The position numbers were made by a program, and so were the translations under genes. This document shows positions 8,241 through 17,062 of a DNA stretch of 47,300 bases, piece after piece. The stretch comes from an uncultured Burkholderiales bacterium (GTDB lineage Bacteria; Pseudomonadota; Gammaproteobacteria; Burkholderiales; Burkholderiaceae_C), in contig CAIMTJ010000053.1 of assembly GCA_903844385.1 (NCBI GenBank), positions 1 through 47,300 on the forward strand. Reading direction: 5' to 3'. The stretch's first letter is position 1, and each line of letters starts with the position of its first letter. A model generated the notes under the pieces. It was not told the DNA's origin. It worked only from the letters and a program-made list of their open reading frames with translations, and made no database searches.

Positions 8241-10211
8241 ATGAAAGCTCAACCAAAAGGCAGTCAATCTCGGCAAATAGGAAGCGTCTTATCCAAAGCC
8301 GAGTCAACATCTGATGGTTTAGCCCAAATTATCTCAATTCACCAAAATGGGTATTTGAATGAAGCCGAGATTCAATACCGAGAATTCCTTGTAAAGCAAC
8401 CCAAGCATGCAGACGCCCTTCAATTGTTGGGTACTGTTTTTGCGCAAAAGGGATTGAATGAGTTATCGATGGATTGTTTTAAGCAGTCGCTTGCAATCAA
8501 TCCCAATCAAGCGGTCGTCCATAACAATTTGGGAAATGTCTACATCAATCAGAATATGTTTGATTTGGCTTTATCCAGCTTTGAAGTGGCCATCAAGTTG
8601 CAGAGGCATTACCCTCAAGCTTGGCACAACAAAGGCAATGTTTATTTTCAACTTGGCGACTACGCTAAATCCATTGAAAGCTATAAAGTAGCCATTCAAT
8701 TAAATCCCAAGGATTCCCAAAACTACAATCATCTTGGAAATGCTCAGCAAGCTCTTTGCTTGTATGAGGAGGCTTTGAAAAGCTACAAAATTTCAATTGA
8801 ACTAAACCCACTTAATGCTGAAGTTTATAACAATCAAGGCGCTTTGTATCAAAACATCTGTGAATATGAAAATGCATTAATCTCTTTTGATCGAGCTATT
8901 GAACTCCAAGGCAACAACCCGCAAGCGCACTTTAACCGCGGTCGCGTGTTAAAAGAGCTTTCACGTGTCAAAGAATCCATTGATTCATTTTGTCACGCCA
9001 TCGAAATAAAGCCTGATTTTTTTGAAGCGTACAACAATTTAGCCAATGTTTTAAAAGATGAACAGGAATGGGAGCAGGCCTTTACTTTGTATACCAAAGT
9101 GATTGAGTTGAAGCCTGACTTTGCTCAGGCCTATTACAACCGTGGCACCATATTACAAGAATTCAATGAGCTCGAGCAAGCCACTTTGAATTATGAAATG
9201 GCGTTGAGGCTAGCACCTGAGTACATTGATGCGCATCTCAATTTGGGCTTGGTGAGTTTGATGAGCCATGATTTTTCCAAGGGATGGTTGCATTATGAAT
9301 GGCGTTTTAAGAGCATGCAGTTCAAGACGGACAATTTATACAGCGATCGTCCACAGTGGAGCCCGATTAGTCACCAGTCAACTCAGAAGCGTTTGCTGAT
9401 TTGGTCTGAGCAAGGTGTCGGCGATGAGCTGATGTTTTGCTCTTTATTGTCACAATTTGTATCCCAGCTGAGTAATACCTCGGTTTTAGTTCAAATCGAC
9501 GCTCGCTTGTTGCCATTGATGCGTCGCTCACTGGCAGGGATTGAGTTTTGTTCTAAAACAGATCCCATCTCAGACGCAGGCTTTGATGAACAAATGCCCA
9601 TGGGTAGGTTGGCCTCTTTCATGCGAGCAAGCCTTGACTCCTTTTTGAAGCAAACAGGACATTACCTTTTGGTGGATGAGCTTAAAACACGTGTGTTGAA
9701 GCAACATCTGATGTCCCAAATCTCTCGAGATGATGAAACTGAGCATCCCAATTCGAATTTTCGATGGATCGGAATATCTTGGCGCAGCAAAGCGGTTAAA
9801 ACCGGCGAACAAAGAAGCCTTGCCTTGCAAGATTTAGTGCTGGCCCTGAACGCACCAGATGTCAAATTTATTTCTTTGCAGTATGGCGATGTTTCTCAAG
9901 AAATCGCTGAGTGCAAGTTGAATACGGGTATTCATATTGAGCAAGTGGCATGCGTTGATAATTTCCATGACCTTGATGGCTTGGCCAGCCTGATTCAAGC
10001 TTGCGATGAAGTGGTGTGTGTTGACAATGCCACTGTTCATTTGAGCGCCGTTATCGGCAAGAAGACCAAAGTTCTATTGCCATTTCATCCAGACTGGCGA
10101 TGGGGTTTGTCCAGTTCGAAAAGTATTTGGTATCCAGGTTTGGAATTATTGAGGCAATCTGTGCCTGGAGACTGGAGTTCAGTGTTACTAGCGCTAAGAA
10201 GCAGTTCGTGA
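8241..10211 (+). CDS. TPR protein with C-terminal glycosyltransferase-like domain
   Basis: Residues about 30-350 are serial tetratricopeptide repeats, recognisable by repeated 'NLGNVYINQNMFDLALSSF'-type units every 34 residues. Residues about 375-650 form a domain like those of TPR-linked GT9/GT41-type glycosyltransferases, with WSEQGVGDELMFCSLL, then FRWIGISWRSKA and VVCVDNATVHLSAVIGKKTK. Related TPR-transferase proteins near flagellar genes, such as FlmG in Caulobacter, glycosylate flagellin, so flagellin modification is a reasonable guess. The substrate cannot be read from sequence. It lies 65 bases after fliJ, where fliK would be expected. A paralogue is at 23434-25812. Confidence 0.88.
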   Translation: MKAQPKGSQSRQIGSVLSKAESTSDGLAQIISIHQNGYLNEAEIQYREFLVKQPKHADALQLLGTVFAQKGLNELSMDCFKQSLAINPNQAVVHNNLGNVYINQNMFDLALSSFEVAIKLQRHYPQAWHNKGNVYFQLGDYAKSIESYKVAIQLNPKDSQNYNHLGNAQQALCLYEEALKSYKISIELNPLNAEVYNNQGALYQNICEYENALISFDRAIELQGNNPQAHFNRGRVLKELSRVKESIDSFCHAIEIKPDFFEAYNNLANVLKDEQEWEQAFTLYTKVIELKPDFAQAYYNRGTILQEFNELEQATLNYEMALRLAPEYIDAHLNLGLVSLMSHDFSKGWLHYEWRFKSMQFKTDNLYSDRPQWSPISHQSTQKRLLIWSEQGVGDELMFCSLLSQFVSQLSNTSVLVQIDARLLPLMRRSLAGIEFCSKTDPISDAGFDEQMPMGRLASFMRASLDSFLKQTGHYLLVDELKTRVLKQHLMSQISRDDETEHPNSNFRWIGISWRSKAVKTGEQRSLALQDLVLALNAPDVKFISLQYGDVSQEIAECKLNTGIHIEQVACVDNFHDLDGLASLIQACDEVVCVDNATVHLSAVIGKKTKVLLPFHPDWRWGLSSSKSIWYPGLELLRQSVPGDWSSVLLALRSSS

Positions 10212-10246
10212 TATTAAAAGAGTCTTTTCGTTTGGGTATAGCTCAG

Positions 10247-11146
10247 TCAACTCACAGATGCGACAGGTTTCATGAATGAAGCCAGTAAAAAATGGCAATA
10301 ATTGGGCTTGAAAAACCATGGGATTAGTTCGCATGGTTGTGTGCTTGGGAAGACTTCAGCACTCAGATGATCTTGCCATTGTCCCGAGGCATTGACTGCG
10401 TTGAGCAGCAACTGCGTTCCCGTATCGTAGTCCATACTCTTATTGTTGAATACCAAAATGTTTTCTGGGGGATGTGCAACCTGTTCAGCGCTTGAAAATG
10501 ACACTGTATTGGAGGTATCCTTGAAAACGCTTGGGTGAGTGCTCGCCGGTGCTCCCAAATCGATGGGTCCCGATAACCAGTCGTGAATGCTTCCCCAGTG
10601 ATGGTTTTTCAAGACCATTTTGATGTGTTTGAGTTGTCTTTGTACAAGATCTTCATCTTTGAGCTTAAAGCACTGCTGGCCCAAGACGTTGTCAAACCAA
10701 ATGAATGAATCGGGAGACTCTTTGATTAAAAGTGTCAATTCTCGTAACCCATCGCGGCGCTCGAATATCCAAGATGTTCTGGAGTTTTTCAAACCTTTGC
10801 CATGGTTCATGTTGAAAAAAATCGACGCCAATGGGTCAATATCAATGATTCTGATTTTTTTGAATTTCGCAAGCCATGAGGTTGGCATCATCCACCCTGC
10901 GCTTCCACCGATGAGTATCAATTCCGATTGAGTCATGGCCTGACCCATTAAAAACGCGTTGATGCTGCGCTGCGTAGTCTCCCAGCGGTTTTTGGCTATC
11001 CAAGCACTAGCGTGCCAAGACAAGCCTCCGGTCTCTTGTGCATGCAGGGCATCTTTCACCCAGTCAAGCATTGCCCTGCCCGATGGATAGGCCTTAACGG
11101 TCACAAACGGCCTTGCGAATATTGACCAGGGGTGTTTGGGGCGCAA
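10247..11146 (-). CDS. Hypothetical protein with Rossmann-type methyltransferase-like core
   Basis: The 299-residue product is not a family I can name. Residues about 73-110 read ELILIGGSAGWMMPTSWL and then IRIIDIDPLA, the glycine loop and acidic end of strand 2 typical of SAM-binding or spermidine-synthase-like Rossmann folds. No catalytic motif is clear. The frame overlaps the end of the upstream minus-strand gene by 53 bases from the first ATG; a GTG about 45 bases downstream would leave only a short overlap and may be the true start. With its neighbour it interrupts the flagellar cluster on the opposite strand, converging on the TPR gene with a 35-base gap. Confidence 0.8.
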   Translation of the reverse strand: MRPKHPWSIFARPFVTVKAYPSGRAMLDWVKDALHAQETGGLSWHASAWIAKNRWETTQRSINAFLMGQAMTQSELILIGGSAGWMMPTSWLAKFKKIRIIDIDPLASIFFNMNHGKGLKNSRTSWIFERRDGLRELTLLIKESPDSFIWFDNVLGQQCFKLKDEDLVQRQLKHIKMVLKNHHWGSIHDWLSGPIDLGAPASTHPSVFKDTSNTVSFSSAEQVAHPPENILVFNNKSMDYDTGTQLLLNAVNASGQWQDHLSAEVFPSTQPCELIPWFFKPNYCHFLLASFMKPVASVS

Positions 11147-11558
11147 TGGGCTGCCAATTGTCCATCACACCCTCACTCTCCAAGGTTTGACCTGAGAGCC
11201 GAGGGCCACTGTGCCAGGACACGGAGAGGGTTTTGACCATGCCCGCTTGGCAGTTGAATTCAAACATAGTTCGAGTGGATCGAAAAGTCATGCCTCTCGA
11301 GTTCTTTTGAGGTTCTTTGTAGTCCAGCATGGTCCAAACGCGACGCAAATGGGAGTTACTGGCGTCTGGTTTGGAGATACTTTGGGCGTCGATATAGAAA
11401 ACCCCCAGGTCCATCAAACCCACAGACTCCCAGTCACTGGCTAAAGTAGCAAATGACAGCAAGAAGCCTAAGCTCGCAATCAAAGTACCGCAAAGTCGAG
11501 ATATCGAGGTATTTTTCAGTCGATAAATTGTAAAAAACATCATCTTTAAGGGCCCCAT
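11094..11558 (-). CDS. Exported protein of the surface-adhesin protein E-like family
   Basis: A signal peptide is evident (LCGTLIASLGFLLSFATLAS, residues about 22-41), followed by a domain of about 110 residues beginning DWESVGLMDLGVFYIDAQSI and continuing RVWTMLDYKEPQ. That order (W..V...vfYdaqSI, then RVW.l.DYk.pQ) fits the small proteobacterial family related to Haemophilus surface-adhesin protein E. Functions of most members are unknown; location is probably periplasm or outer surface. The start may be an internal Met at residue 6 or 7. It is transcribed divergently from fliO across 164 bases, and its 3' end overlaps the next minus-strand gene. Confidence 0.75.
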   Translation of the reverse strand: MGPLKMMFFTIYRLKNTSISRLCGTLIASLGFLLSFATLASDWESVGLMDLGVFYIDAQSISKPDASNSHLRRVWTMLDYKEPQKNSRGMTFRSTRTMFEFNCQAGMVKTLSVSWHSGPRLSGQTLESEGVMDNWQPIAPQTPLVNIRKAVCDR

Positions 11559-11722
11559 GCGCGATAATCTGGTTAAATCAACTGTCTACTAAAATGGCTT
11601 TTAAACCATCGATCTCGAAACTGCACCAGACCCTACTGAGGAAGGATGCATTTTGACAGTCAATTTTTACCCATTTTTCCTGAAAATCAAGCCATTCAGA
11701 CTGAATATTTTGGACAAGGCCT

Positions 11723-12034
11723 ATGGATAACCATGAGTTGGGCCGATTTGCCCTGAGTACCATTGGTGTCATGATTTTGCTGGCTGCATTTTTGTGGTGG
11801 TTTCAGCAGCGAAAGGGCCAACCTTTTGGTAAATTGTTGGACAAAAGGATCAAGGTTTTGGAGGTCTATCCTTTAGGTTTAAAACACAAAATGATGTTGC
11901 TGCAAGTGGATGATCAGCGCATTTTGGTGGCAGTGAATCCACAAGATATTCGTACCTTGCACACTTGGAATGGTCGTGACAACACCATCGTTGCAGGTGA
12001 GGGAGCAGACTTGACCCAGTCAGAGCGGTCTTGA
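11723..12034 (+). CDS. fliO: Flagellar biosynthesis protein FliO
   Basis: FliO is a small bitopic membrane protein that helps assemble the FliPQR export gate. The 103-residue product has one membrane segment near residues 10-27 (STIGVMILLAAFLWWF), a basic patch, and the FliO cytoplasmic domain with VYPLGLKHKMMLLQVDDQRI. Its position just before fliP supports the call despite the weak conservation of the family. Usually fliN lies immediately upstream; here two unrelated minus-strand genes do. Confidence 0.88.
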   Translation: MDNHELGRFALSTIGVMILLAAFLWWFQQRKGQPFGKLLDKRIKVLEVYPLGLKHKMMLLQVDDQRILVAVNPQDIRTLHTWNGRDNTIVAGEGADLTQSERS

Positions 12035-12159
12035 CTGTCCAGAGATGTTGCGGCTAAAGTGGTTCAGGTGGCTGAGCGTGATCAATGGTCTTTGGTACGT
12101 TTTGTCGGTCTGACTGAAGTTTTTTCAAAGAAAAATCCAAGATATAAAGGATGACTGGG

Positions 12160-13065
12160 ATGAATGAATTTTGGGGAAAAAAGGCGCTCGTGCAAGGTAT
12201 CAGCTTTTTGCAACTCAAAACGCCAGGACTTTTGAAGACCATGCCCCGTCGCAGTACAAGTTTGGTTGATCGTCCTTTGATAACCACAACAAGCTTGAAC
12301 TCACCCTTTTCGTGGCTCTTGAGCCCCATGACCTTGGGGCTGGGTGTGGTGCTTTGTATGGTGCTTTTCTCGCAAGTGAGTCTGGCCCAAGGTCTGCCGA
12401 TGGTCAATGTGACAGGTGGAAAGAATGGTCAACAATACAGTTTGACGCTGCAGTTGCTGGCATTGATGACCACATTGTCGTTGCTGCCATCCATGCTGCT
12501 CATGATGACGTCATTTGTACGCATCATCATTGTGTTGTCCTTGGTTCGACAAGCTCTTGGAACGGGGCAAACACCGCCCAATACCGTACTCGTCGGATTG
12601 GCTTTGTTTTTGACATTATTTATCATGTCACCAGTCTTTGAAGACATTTACAACAATGCCTTGTCCCCATATATGAATGGCAATATGCCCTTTGAAAAAG
12701 CCTTGGGGATTGCAGAAAAACCCATTCGTGATTTTATGATGCTTCAAACGCGAGAAGATGACATCAATATGTTCATGCAAATTGCGCAGAAAAAAGAAGT
12801 CGTCAGTGCTGACGATGTGCCGTTCACGACCTTGATGCCTGCATTCATCACTTCTGAACTTAAAAGTGCATTCACCATTGGCTTCATGATCTACATCCCC
12901 TTTGTGGTGATTGATTTGATTGTGGCCAGTGTCTTGATGTCCATGGGCATGATGATGCTGTCGCCTATGATCATTTCCATGCCATTCAAACTCATGCTGT
13001 TTGTCTTGGTGGATGGTTGGACCTTGCTCATGGGCTCATTGGCGTCGAGCTTCGTATTTAAATAA
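12160..13065 (+). CDS. fliP: Flagellar export gate protein FliP
   Basis: FliP forms the core of the export gate with FliQ and FliR. Family features are present: a cleavable signal-like segment (LGVVLCMVLFSQVSLAQG), then LLPSMLLMMTSFVRIIIVLS, RQALGTGQTPPNTVLVGLAL and the C-terminal FKLMLFVLVDGWTLLMGSL. Length is about 300 residues against a usual 245-250, because roughly 55 residues precede the hydrophobic signal core. I chose ATG 12160 over 12151, since AAGGA lies 8 bases before it. A start at 12241 or 12328 would shorten the protein to nearer normal but has no better ribosome site. Confidence 0.95.
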   Translation: MNEFWGKKALVQGISFLQLKTPGLLKTMPRRSTSLVDRPLITTTSLNSPFSWLLSPMTLGLGVVLCMVLFSQVSLAQGLPMVNVTGGKNGQQYSLTLQLLALMTTLSLLPSMLLMMTSFVRIIIVLSLVRQALGTGQTPPNTVLVGLALFLTLFIMSPVFEDIYNNALSPYMNGNMPFEKALGIAEKPIRDFMMLQTREDDINMFMQIAQKKEVVSADDVPFTTLMPAFITSELKSAFTIGFMIYIPFVVIDLIVASVLMSMGMMMLSPMIISMPFKLMLFVLVDGWTLLMGSLASSFVFK

Positions 13066-13091
13066 ACCGGTGGATCTGAGGAGGCAATGGC

Positions 13092-13361
13092 ATGGATACA
13101 GCAATGGTTGTGGATTTGGGGCGTCAAGCATTGTGGATCACCATGCTCATTTGCGCGCCCATGTTGGGGGTTGCTTTATTGGTTGGTCTGTTGGTCGGTA
13201 TATTCCAAGCCGCCACTTCCATCAATGAGCAGACCTTGAGTTTCATCCCAAAACTGTTGGCGCTTGGGCTCACGATCAGCGTGCTCGGGGGGTGGATGAT
13301 CAACACCTTGGTTGACTACACCAAGGTGATCTTTGGTCGAATCCCCACCATGTTTGGTTGA
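13092..13361 (+). CDS. fliQ: Flagellar export gate protein FliQ
   Basis: The 89-residue product has the two-helix hairpin of FliQ (ALWITMLICAPMLGVALLVG and LLALGLTISVLGGWMINTL) with INEQTLSFIPK between them, the family's most constant stretch. It packs around FliP in the export gate. AGGAGG at 13078-13083 with 7-base spacing supports ATG 13092. fliR follows at once. Confidence 0.96.
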   Translation: MDTAMVVDLGRQALWITMLICAPMLGVALLVGLLVGIFQAATSINEQTLSFIPKLLALGLTISVLGGWMINTLVDYTKVIFGRIPTMFG

Positions 13362-13367
13362 TTGGCG

Positions 13368-14147
13368 ATGAATTTTCTCGCTGCCAATTTGGTCGATCAG
13401 TTCTACGCCCTGATTTGGCCATTGTTGCGCATTTCTGCTTTTTTGACATTTGCCTCGATTTACTCAATCAGGGCTGTCAATTTGCGAGTGCGCATCACCC
13501 TGGCCTTGGCATTAACGGTGTTTTTGGTCTTCCAAATGCGCATGGAGTTGCCCCGCATCGATCCGTTGAGTTTGCTGGGTTTGCGTGAAATTTTCAATCA
13601 ACTCTTCATCGGTTTTACCCTGGCCATGATCATGCAGTTGGCCACGGCCAGTTTGGTGGTGGCGGGGCAGGTGATTTCTAATGCGATGGGCTTGTCGATT
13701 GCCAATTTGATTGACCCTAACTTGGGCAACGTGCCATTGACGTCACAATTTTTAACCATCTTGGGGACCTTGATTTTTCTCACCACAGGCGGAGACTTGA
13801 TTGTTTTTGGTATTTTGCTCGACTCATTTCAGCATTTCCCTATTGGGCAAAATATCTTCTCCCAAGACTTGATGGGAAAAATGACGGCTTGGAGCTCCAT
13901 TGTTTTTGTTGGCGCCGTCTTGGTCTCACTGCCAGTCATGATCACACTTTTGTTTGTCAACATTGGACTCGGTTTTGTCACCCGGGCGGCTCCCAGTTTG
14001 AATATTTTTTCAGTGGGCTTTCCGGCGATGATGTTTACTGGCTTTATCATTTTGTGGCTAGCCATTCCCAGTATGCTCTCACGTGTGGATTGGCTATGGG
14101 TTCAGACCTTTAATCAAATGCGCGACTTGATTCTTCAGGCAAGTTGA
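13368..14147 (+). CDS. fliR: Flagellar export gate protein FliR
   Basis: FliR completes the FliPQR gate. The roughly 259-residue protein has several membrane segments (ALIWPLLRISAFLTFASIYS at the N-terminus and FPAMMFTGFIILWLAIPSML near the end) and the family stretch GQVISNAMGLSIANLIDPNL. The ATG at 13368 lies 6 bases after the fliQ stop; a TTG at 13362 is in frame but less likely. Length and order are normal. Confidence 0.96.
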   Translation: MNFLAANLVDQFYALIWPLLRISAFLTFASIYSIRAVNLRVRITLALALTVFLVFQMRMELPRIDPLSLLGLREIFNQLFIGFTLAMIMQLATASLVVAGQVISNAMGLSIANLIDPNLGNVPLTSQFLTILGTLIFLTTGGDLIVFGILLDSFQHFPIGQNIFSQDLMGKMTAWSSIVFVGAVLVSLPVMITLLFVNIGLGFVTRAAPSLNIFSVGFPAMMFTGFIILWLAIPSMLSRVDWLWVQTFNQMRDLILQAS

Positions 14148-14172
14148 GCTCATGTTCAAAGAAATGACATAA

Positions 14173-15321
14173 ATGGCAGAAGAGAGTTCATCCGAAAAGA
14201 CCGAAGAACCGACGTCGCGGCGCCTTGAAAAGGCCCGCGAAGAGGGACAAATTGCGCGCTCTCCTGATCTGTCTACTGCAGTGGTCATGGTGACAGCAAC
14301 TTTGATTTTTACCTTTGCCGGGCACTGGATGTTTTTAAAAATGGGACAACTCTTTGTGTCCCAATTGCAGTTTGACCGAAAAATATTGGATAAATCTGAG
14401 CTTTTACCAGTTCATCTGGCGCAATCTTTGTTCGATGGTTATATGGTCATTTTCCCTTTTATGATCGCCCTGGCCGTCTTGGCCATTTTGTCCAGTGGTT
14501 TAACAGGGGGGTTTATCTTCTCCGCTAAATTGTTGTTGCCCAATTTTGGCAAGCTCAATCCCATGTCAGGGTTGGCTAGAATTTTTGGCACCAAGGCTTT
14601 CATTGAACTTGGCAAATCCATTTTGAAGTTTTCAGTGGTCGGTGTGATTTTGTTCCTGACGGTGATGAACAATGTTGAGGGGCTCTTAAATCTGAACCGC
14701 ATGGAGCTCAGTGTCGCAGCCAAGCAAGCGGGCACGATGATTGTGGATGCCTGTTTTTGGATGTGCATGGGGCTGGTTTTGATCGCTTTGGTCGATGTGC
14801 CTTTGCAGATCTACCAAGTCAACAAACGTCTGAAAATGACCAAACAAGAGATCAAGGATGAAATGAAAGACCAAGAGGGTCGTCCTGAGGTCAAGGCCCA
14901 GATTCGAAGGCGTCAGCGCGAAATGGCCAACAATCGGATGATGTCTAAGGTCAAAGATGCGGATGTGGTGATCACCAATCCGCAGCATTTTGCGGTTGCA
15001 CTTCAATACGACCCCACAGCCGATGGGGCGCCTATACTACTGGCCAAGGGTGCCGATGAGATGGCGAGAAGAATCAGAGAAGAAGCCGTGGCCCATGGCA
15101 TTGAAATATTTGAAGCACCCGATTTGGCCCGTGCCTTGTATTTCACCACCAAACTTGAAGCTGTGATTCCCGAAGGTTTGTACCACGCTGTGGCTCAAGT
15201 CATTGCCTATGTGTTCAGTTTGAACGATGCTTATTCAAAATCACAAAAATACACCAAACCCAGCCCCAAAATACCTGACAATATGCTATTTGATGAAAAT
15301 GGTTTTTTACGAGCAGAATGA
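14173..15321 (+). CDS. flhB: Flagellar export switch protein FlhB, with NPQH in place of NPTH
   Basis: FlhB controls the change of export specificity from rod/hook to filament substrates. The N-terminus is typical (EKTEEPTSRRLEKAREEGQI), followed by four membrane segments and the cytoplasmic domain with QVNKRLKMTKQEIKDEMKDQ and GRPEVKAQIRRRQREMANNR. The autocleavage site, normally NPTH, reads NPQH here (VVITNPQHFAVALQYD). Asn and Pro, the residues at the scissile bond, are kept, so cleavage may still occur. Length (382) is normal. flhA, flhF and flhG, often next, are not in the window; a SPOR-domain protein follows instead. Confidence 0.95.
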   Translation: MAEESSSEKTEEPTSRRLEKAREEGQIARSPDLSTAVVMVTATLIFTFAGHWMFLKMGQLFVSQLQFDRKILDKSELLPVHLAQSLFDGYMVIFPFMIALAVLAILSSGLTGGFIFSAKLLLPNFGKLNPMSGLARIFGTKAFIELGKSILKFSVVGVILFLTVMNNVEGLLNLNRMELSVAAKQAGTMIVDACFWMCMGLVLIALVDVPLQIYQVNKRLKMTKQEIKDEMKDQEGRPEVKAQIRRRQREMANNRMMSKVKDADVVITNPQHFAVALQYDPTADGAPILLAKGADEMARRIREEAVAHGIEIFEAPDLARALYFTTKLEAVIPEGLYHAVAQVIAYVFSLNDAYSKSQKYTKPSPKIPDNMLFDENGFLRAE

Positions 15322-15343
15322 CTTCATTTAAAAGGTTCATGAA

Positions 15344-17062
15344 TTGAAGGATTTTTTCCAAAGCCCCAGTGATAAGCTGCGCTTAGAGATCATGCTCAAA
15401 TCATTGAGCCAGGGAAACCTGAACCTGGCCATTTTGGGCGATGACGAAGTCGCCTTGTCCTATTATGCCCGCCGTATTTTTGAGCATTTGAAAGCTCAAG
15501 ATCAGGTGCAAGTGGATCTGTGTTTGTCGGCAGACTCCGAAAAATTGGTTCAACGCTTTAATCAAATTCTCTCTGAGTTGACCCTCGATGAGGCCCTCGA
15601 CAAGTCGCAGTTGGCCCCGATTCGCCGTTTTTTGATTTTTCCAGATACCCAGTACATCCAAGACTTTGACTTGCAACTGTTGGCTCGCTTGGTCAATGGA
15701 CTGCCGGCGAGCAACATTCATGTGATCTTGCTCTTTAATTTGCGCGAACCTTATGAAAAGAAATTGGGAGTATTTGGTAAACACTTGATTCAATGGGTTT
15801 TGGAAAAGGAAAGTAACACGGCCTCCTCTTCCTACGCGGATAACGAGCAGGAGACAGCGTTTCGAAAGGATACCAAATTGGGTGCGCCCATGAGTGCCAA
15901 AGAGCTGAAGGCTCAAAGTGGCTGGGCGTCTCAAGAAGAGGTGGACTTTTCCCACGTCCATCATGAATCCGACAGAATTGAGCCGGCTCTTTCTGAGTCC
16001 GAGTTGCTTCAAGCGGTGCATGATGTGGAGTTCGAACTCAAGCGCCAAGAAGCCTTGGATGAACAGCCCGAAGAGGCCCCACAGCCACGCCCCAAGTCGA
16101 GTCGATTGGGCTGGGGACTGCTGTTGGGCTTGCTGGTCTCGATGGGAGCTTTGGGGGCCATGTACCGTGATGTGATTATGCAAGAAGTGCAGAAAATGCA
16201 GGATTATCTGAGCACGCCTCAATGGGACAAAACACCGAAAAAAGACCTTGCCCCCACACCCCATGTGACCAAGGCCGATCAACCCTTGGTCCCTGTTCCA
16301 GAGCTTAAAGAGGCCGCTGTCAGCCCGCCCGGTGCCGCTGCTGAGTCTACGAAAGCGCCAAATGACGAAGCCCAAGTCAAGGCTGGCGCATCCAAAGGCC
16401 TCACCCCACCCGTGAAGCCCAATGACTCTTTGGTCCAGGAAAAAGAGGCGATTTTGTCACCTGCTCAGGAAACTGGTGCCACAAAACCTGTGAGTGGCAA
16501 AGATACGAGCAAAGATCCGAGTCACAGCGTTGGCAAATCAGAGCCCGTGGTCAAAGAACCTCCTTTAAAAATACCTGTATTAAAAGACAGCTCACCTGCT
16601 GTTGTTGCTGTACCGCTTCCAACTGCCCCCAAAGAGCCAGTTCCAGAGGCCAAAACCACCAAACCTGTCGCTGCAGTGACCAATGAACCCCTTGCCAAGC
16701 CAAGCACACCAACCCGGCCGGTGTCACCCGGTGCTGAGGGTGGCAAAGACAGTGGGTCCGATAAGTCCACGGGTAAAAATGAGTGGGTGAATGCTTTGTC
16801 GGAAAAGTCTTGGGTGCTGCAATTGGCGGCCATGCCCACCAAGGCCGAGGTCTTGGAGCTCAAAGCCAAAACGCCGGCCTATGCGAGTGCTCAGGTTTTG
16901 CTCACTCGCAATCCTCAAAGTAACAAGCCCTATTTCATTTTGGTACGTGGGCCATTCGCGAGCAAAGAGGAGGCACAAAGTGTCATTCAAAGCAATCCAG
17001 CGATGGAGAAAGCTTGGCTGAGAAGTGCCAAGTCCTTGAAGGCTCAATTCAAATCCAATTGA
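15344..17062 (+). CDS. SPOR-domain membrane protein (DamX-like layout)
   Basis: The 572-residue protein has a cytoplasmic N-terminal domain (about 1-160) resembling an ATPase-type fold without a Walker A motif, one membrane segment near 259-275 (GWGLLLGLLVSMGALGAMY), a Pro/Lys/Thr-rich periplasmic stretch, and a C-terminal SPOR domain (about 485-570: WVLQLAAMPTKAEVLELKAK, PYFILVRGPFASKEEAQSV). SPOR domains bind denuded septal or polar peptidoglycan, and this order is that of DamX. A TTG start at 15344 has AAAAGG at 15330-15335 with an 8-base spacer. It directly follows flhB, so it may link the flagellum or its export gate to the cell wall; that is inference. Confidence 0.85.
   Translation: MKDFFQSPSDKLRLEIMLKSLSQGNLNLAILGDDEVALSYYARRIFEHLKAQDQVQVDLCLSADSEKLVQRFNQILSELTLDEALDKSQLAPIRRFLIFPDTQYIQDFDLQLLARLVNGLPASNIHVILLFNLREPYEKKLGVFGKHLIQWVLEKESNTASSSYADNEQETAFRKDTKLGAPMSAKELKAQSGWASQEEVDFSHVHHESDRIEPALSESELLQAVHDVEFELKRQEALDEQPEEAPQPRPKSSRLGWGLLLGLLVSMGALGAMYRDVIMQEVQKMQDYLSTPQWDKTPKKDLAPTPHVTKADQPLVPVPELKEAAVSPPGAAAESTKAPNDEAQVKAGASKGLTPPVKPNDSLVQEKEAILSPAQETGATKPVSGKDTSKDPSHSVGKSEPVVKEPPLKIPVLKDSSPAVVAVPLPTAPKEPVPEAKTTKPVAAVTNEPLAKPSTPTRPVSPGAEGGKDSGSDKSTGKNEWVNALSEKSWVLQLAAMPTKAEVLELKAKTPAYASAQVLLTRNPQSNKPYFILVRGPFASKEEAQSVIQSNPAMEKAWLRSAKSLKAQFKSN

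Noticed and set aside
10214-10236. AAAAGAGTCTTTT palindrome between the TPR gene and its converging neighbour
   Set aside because: It has a single-base centre and only A/T-rich arms, so it is not a stable terminator hairpin.
11653-11688. TTGACA as a -35 box before fliO
   Set aside because: No -10-like hexamer lies at 16-18 bases from it.
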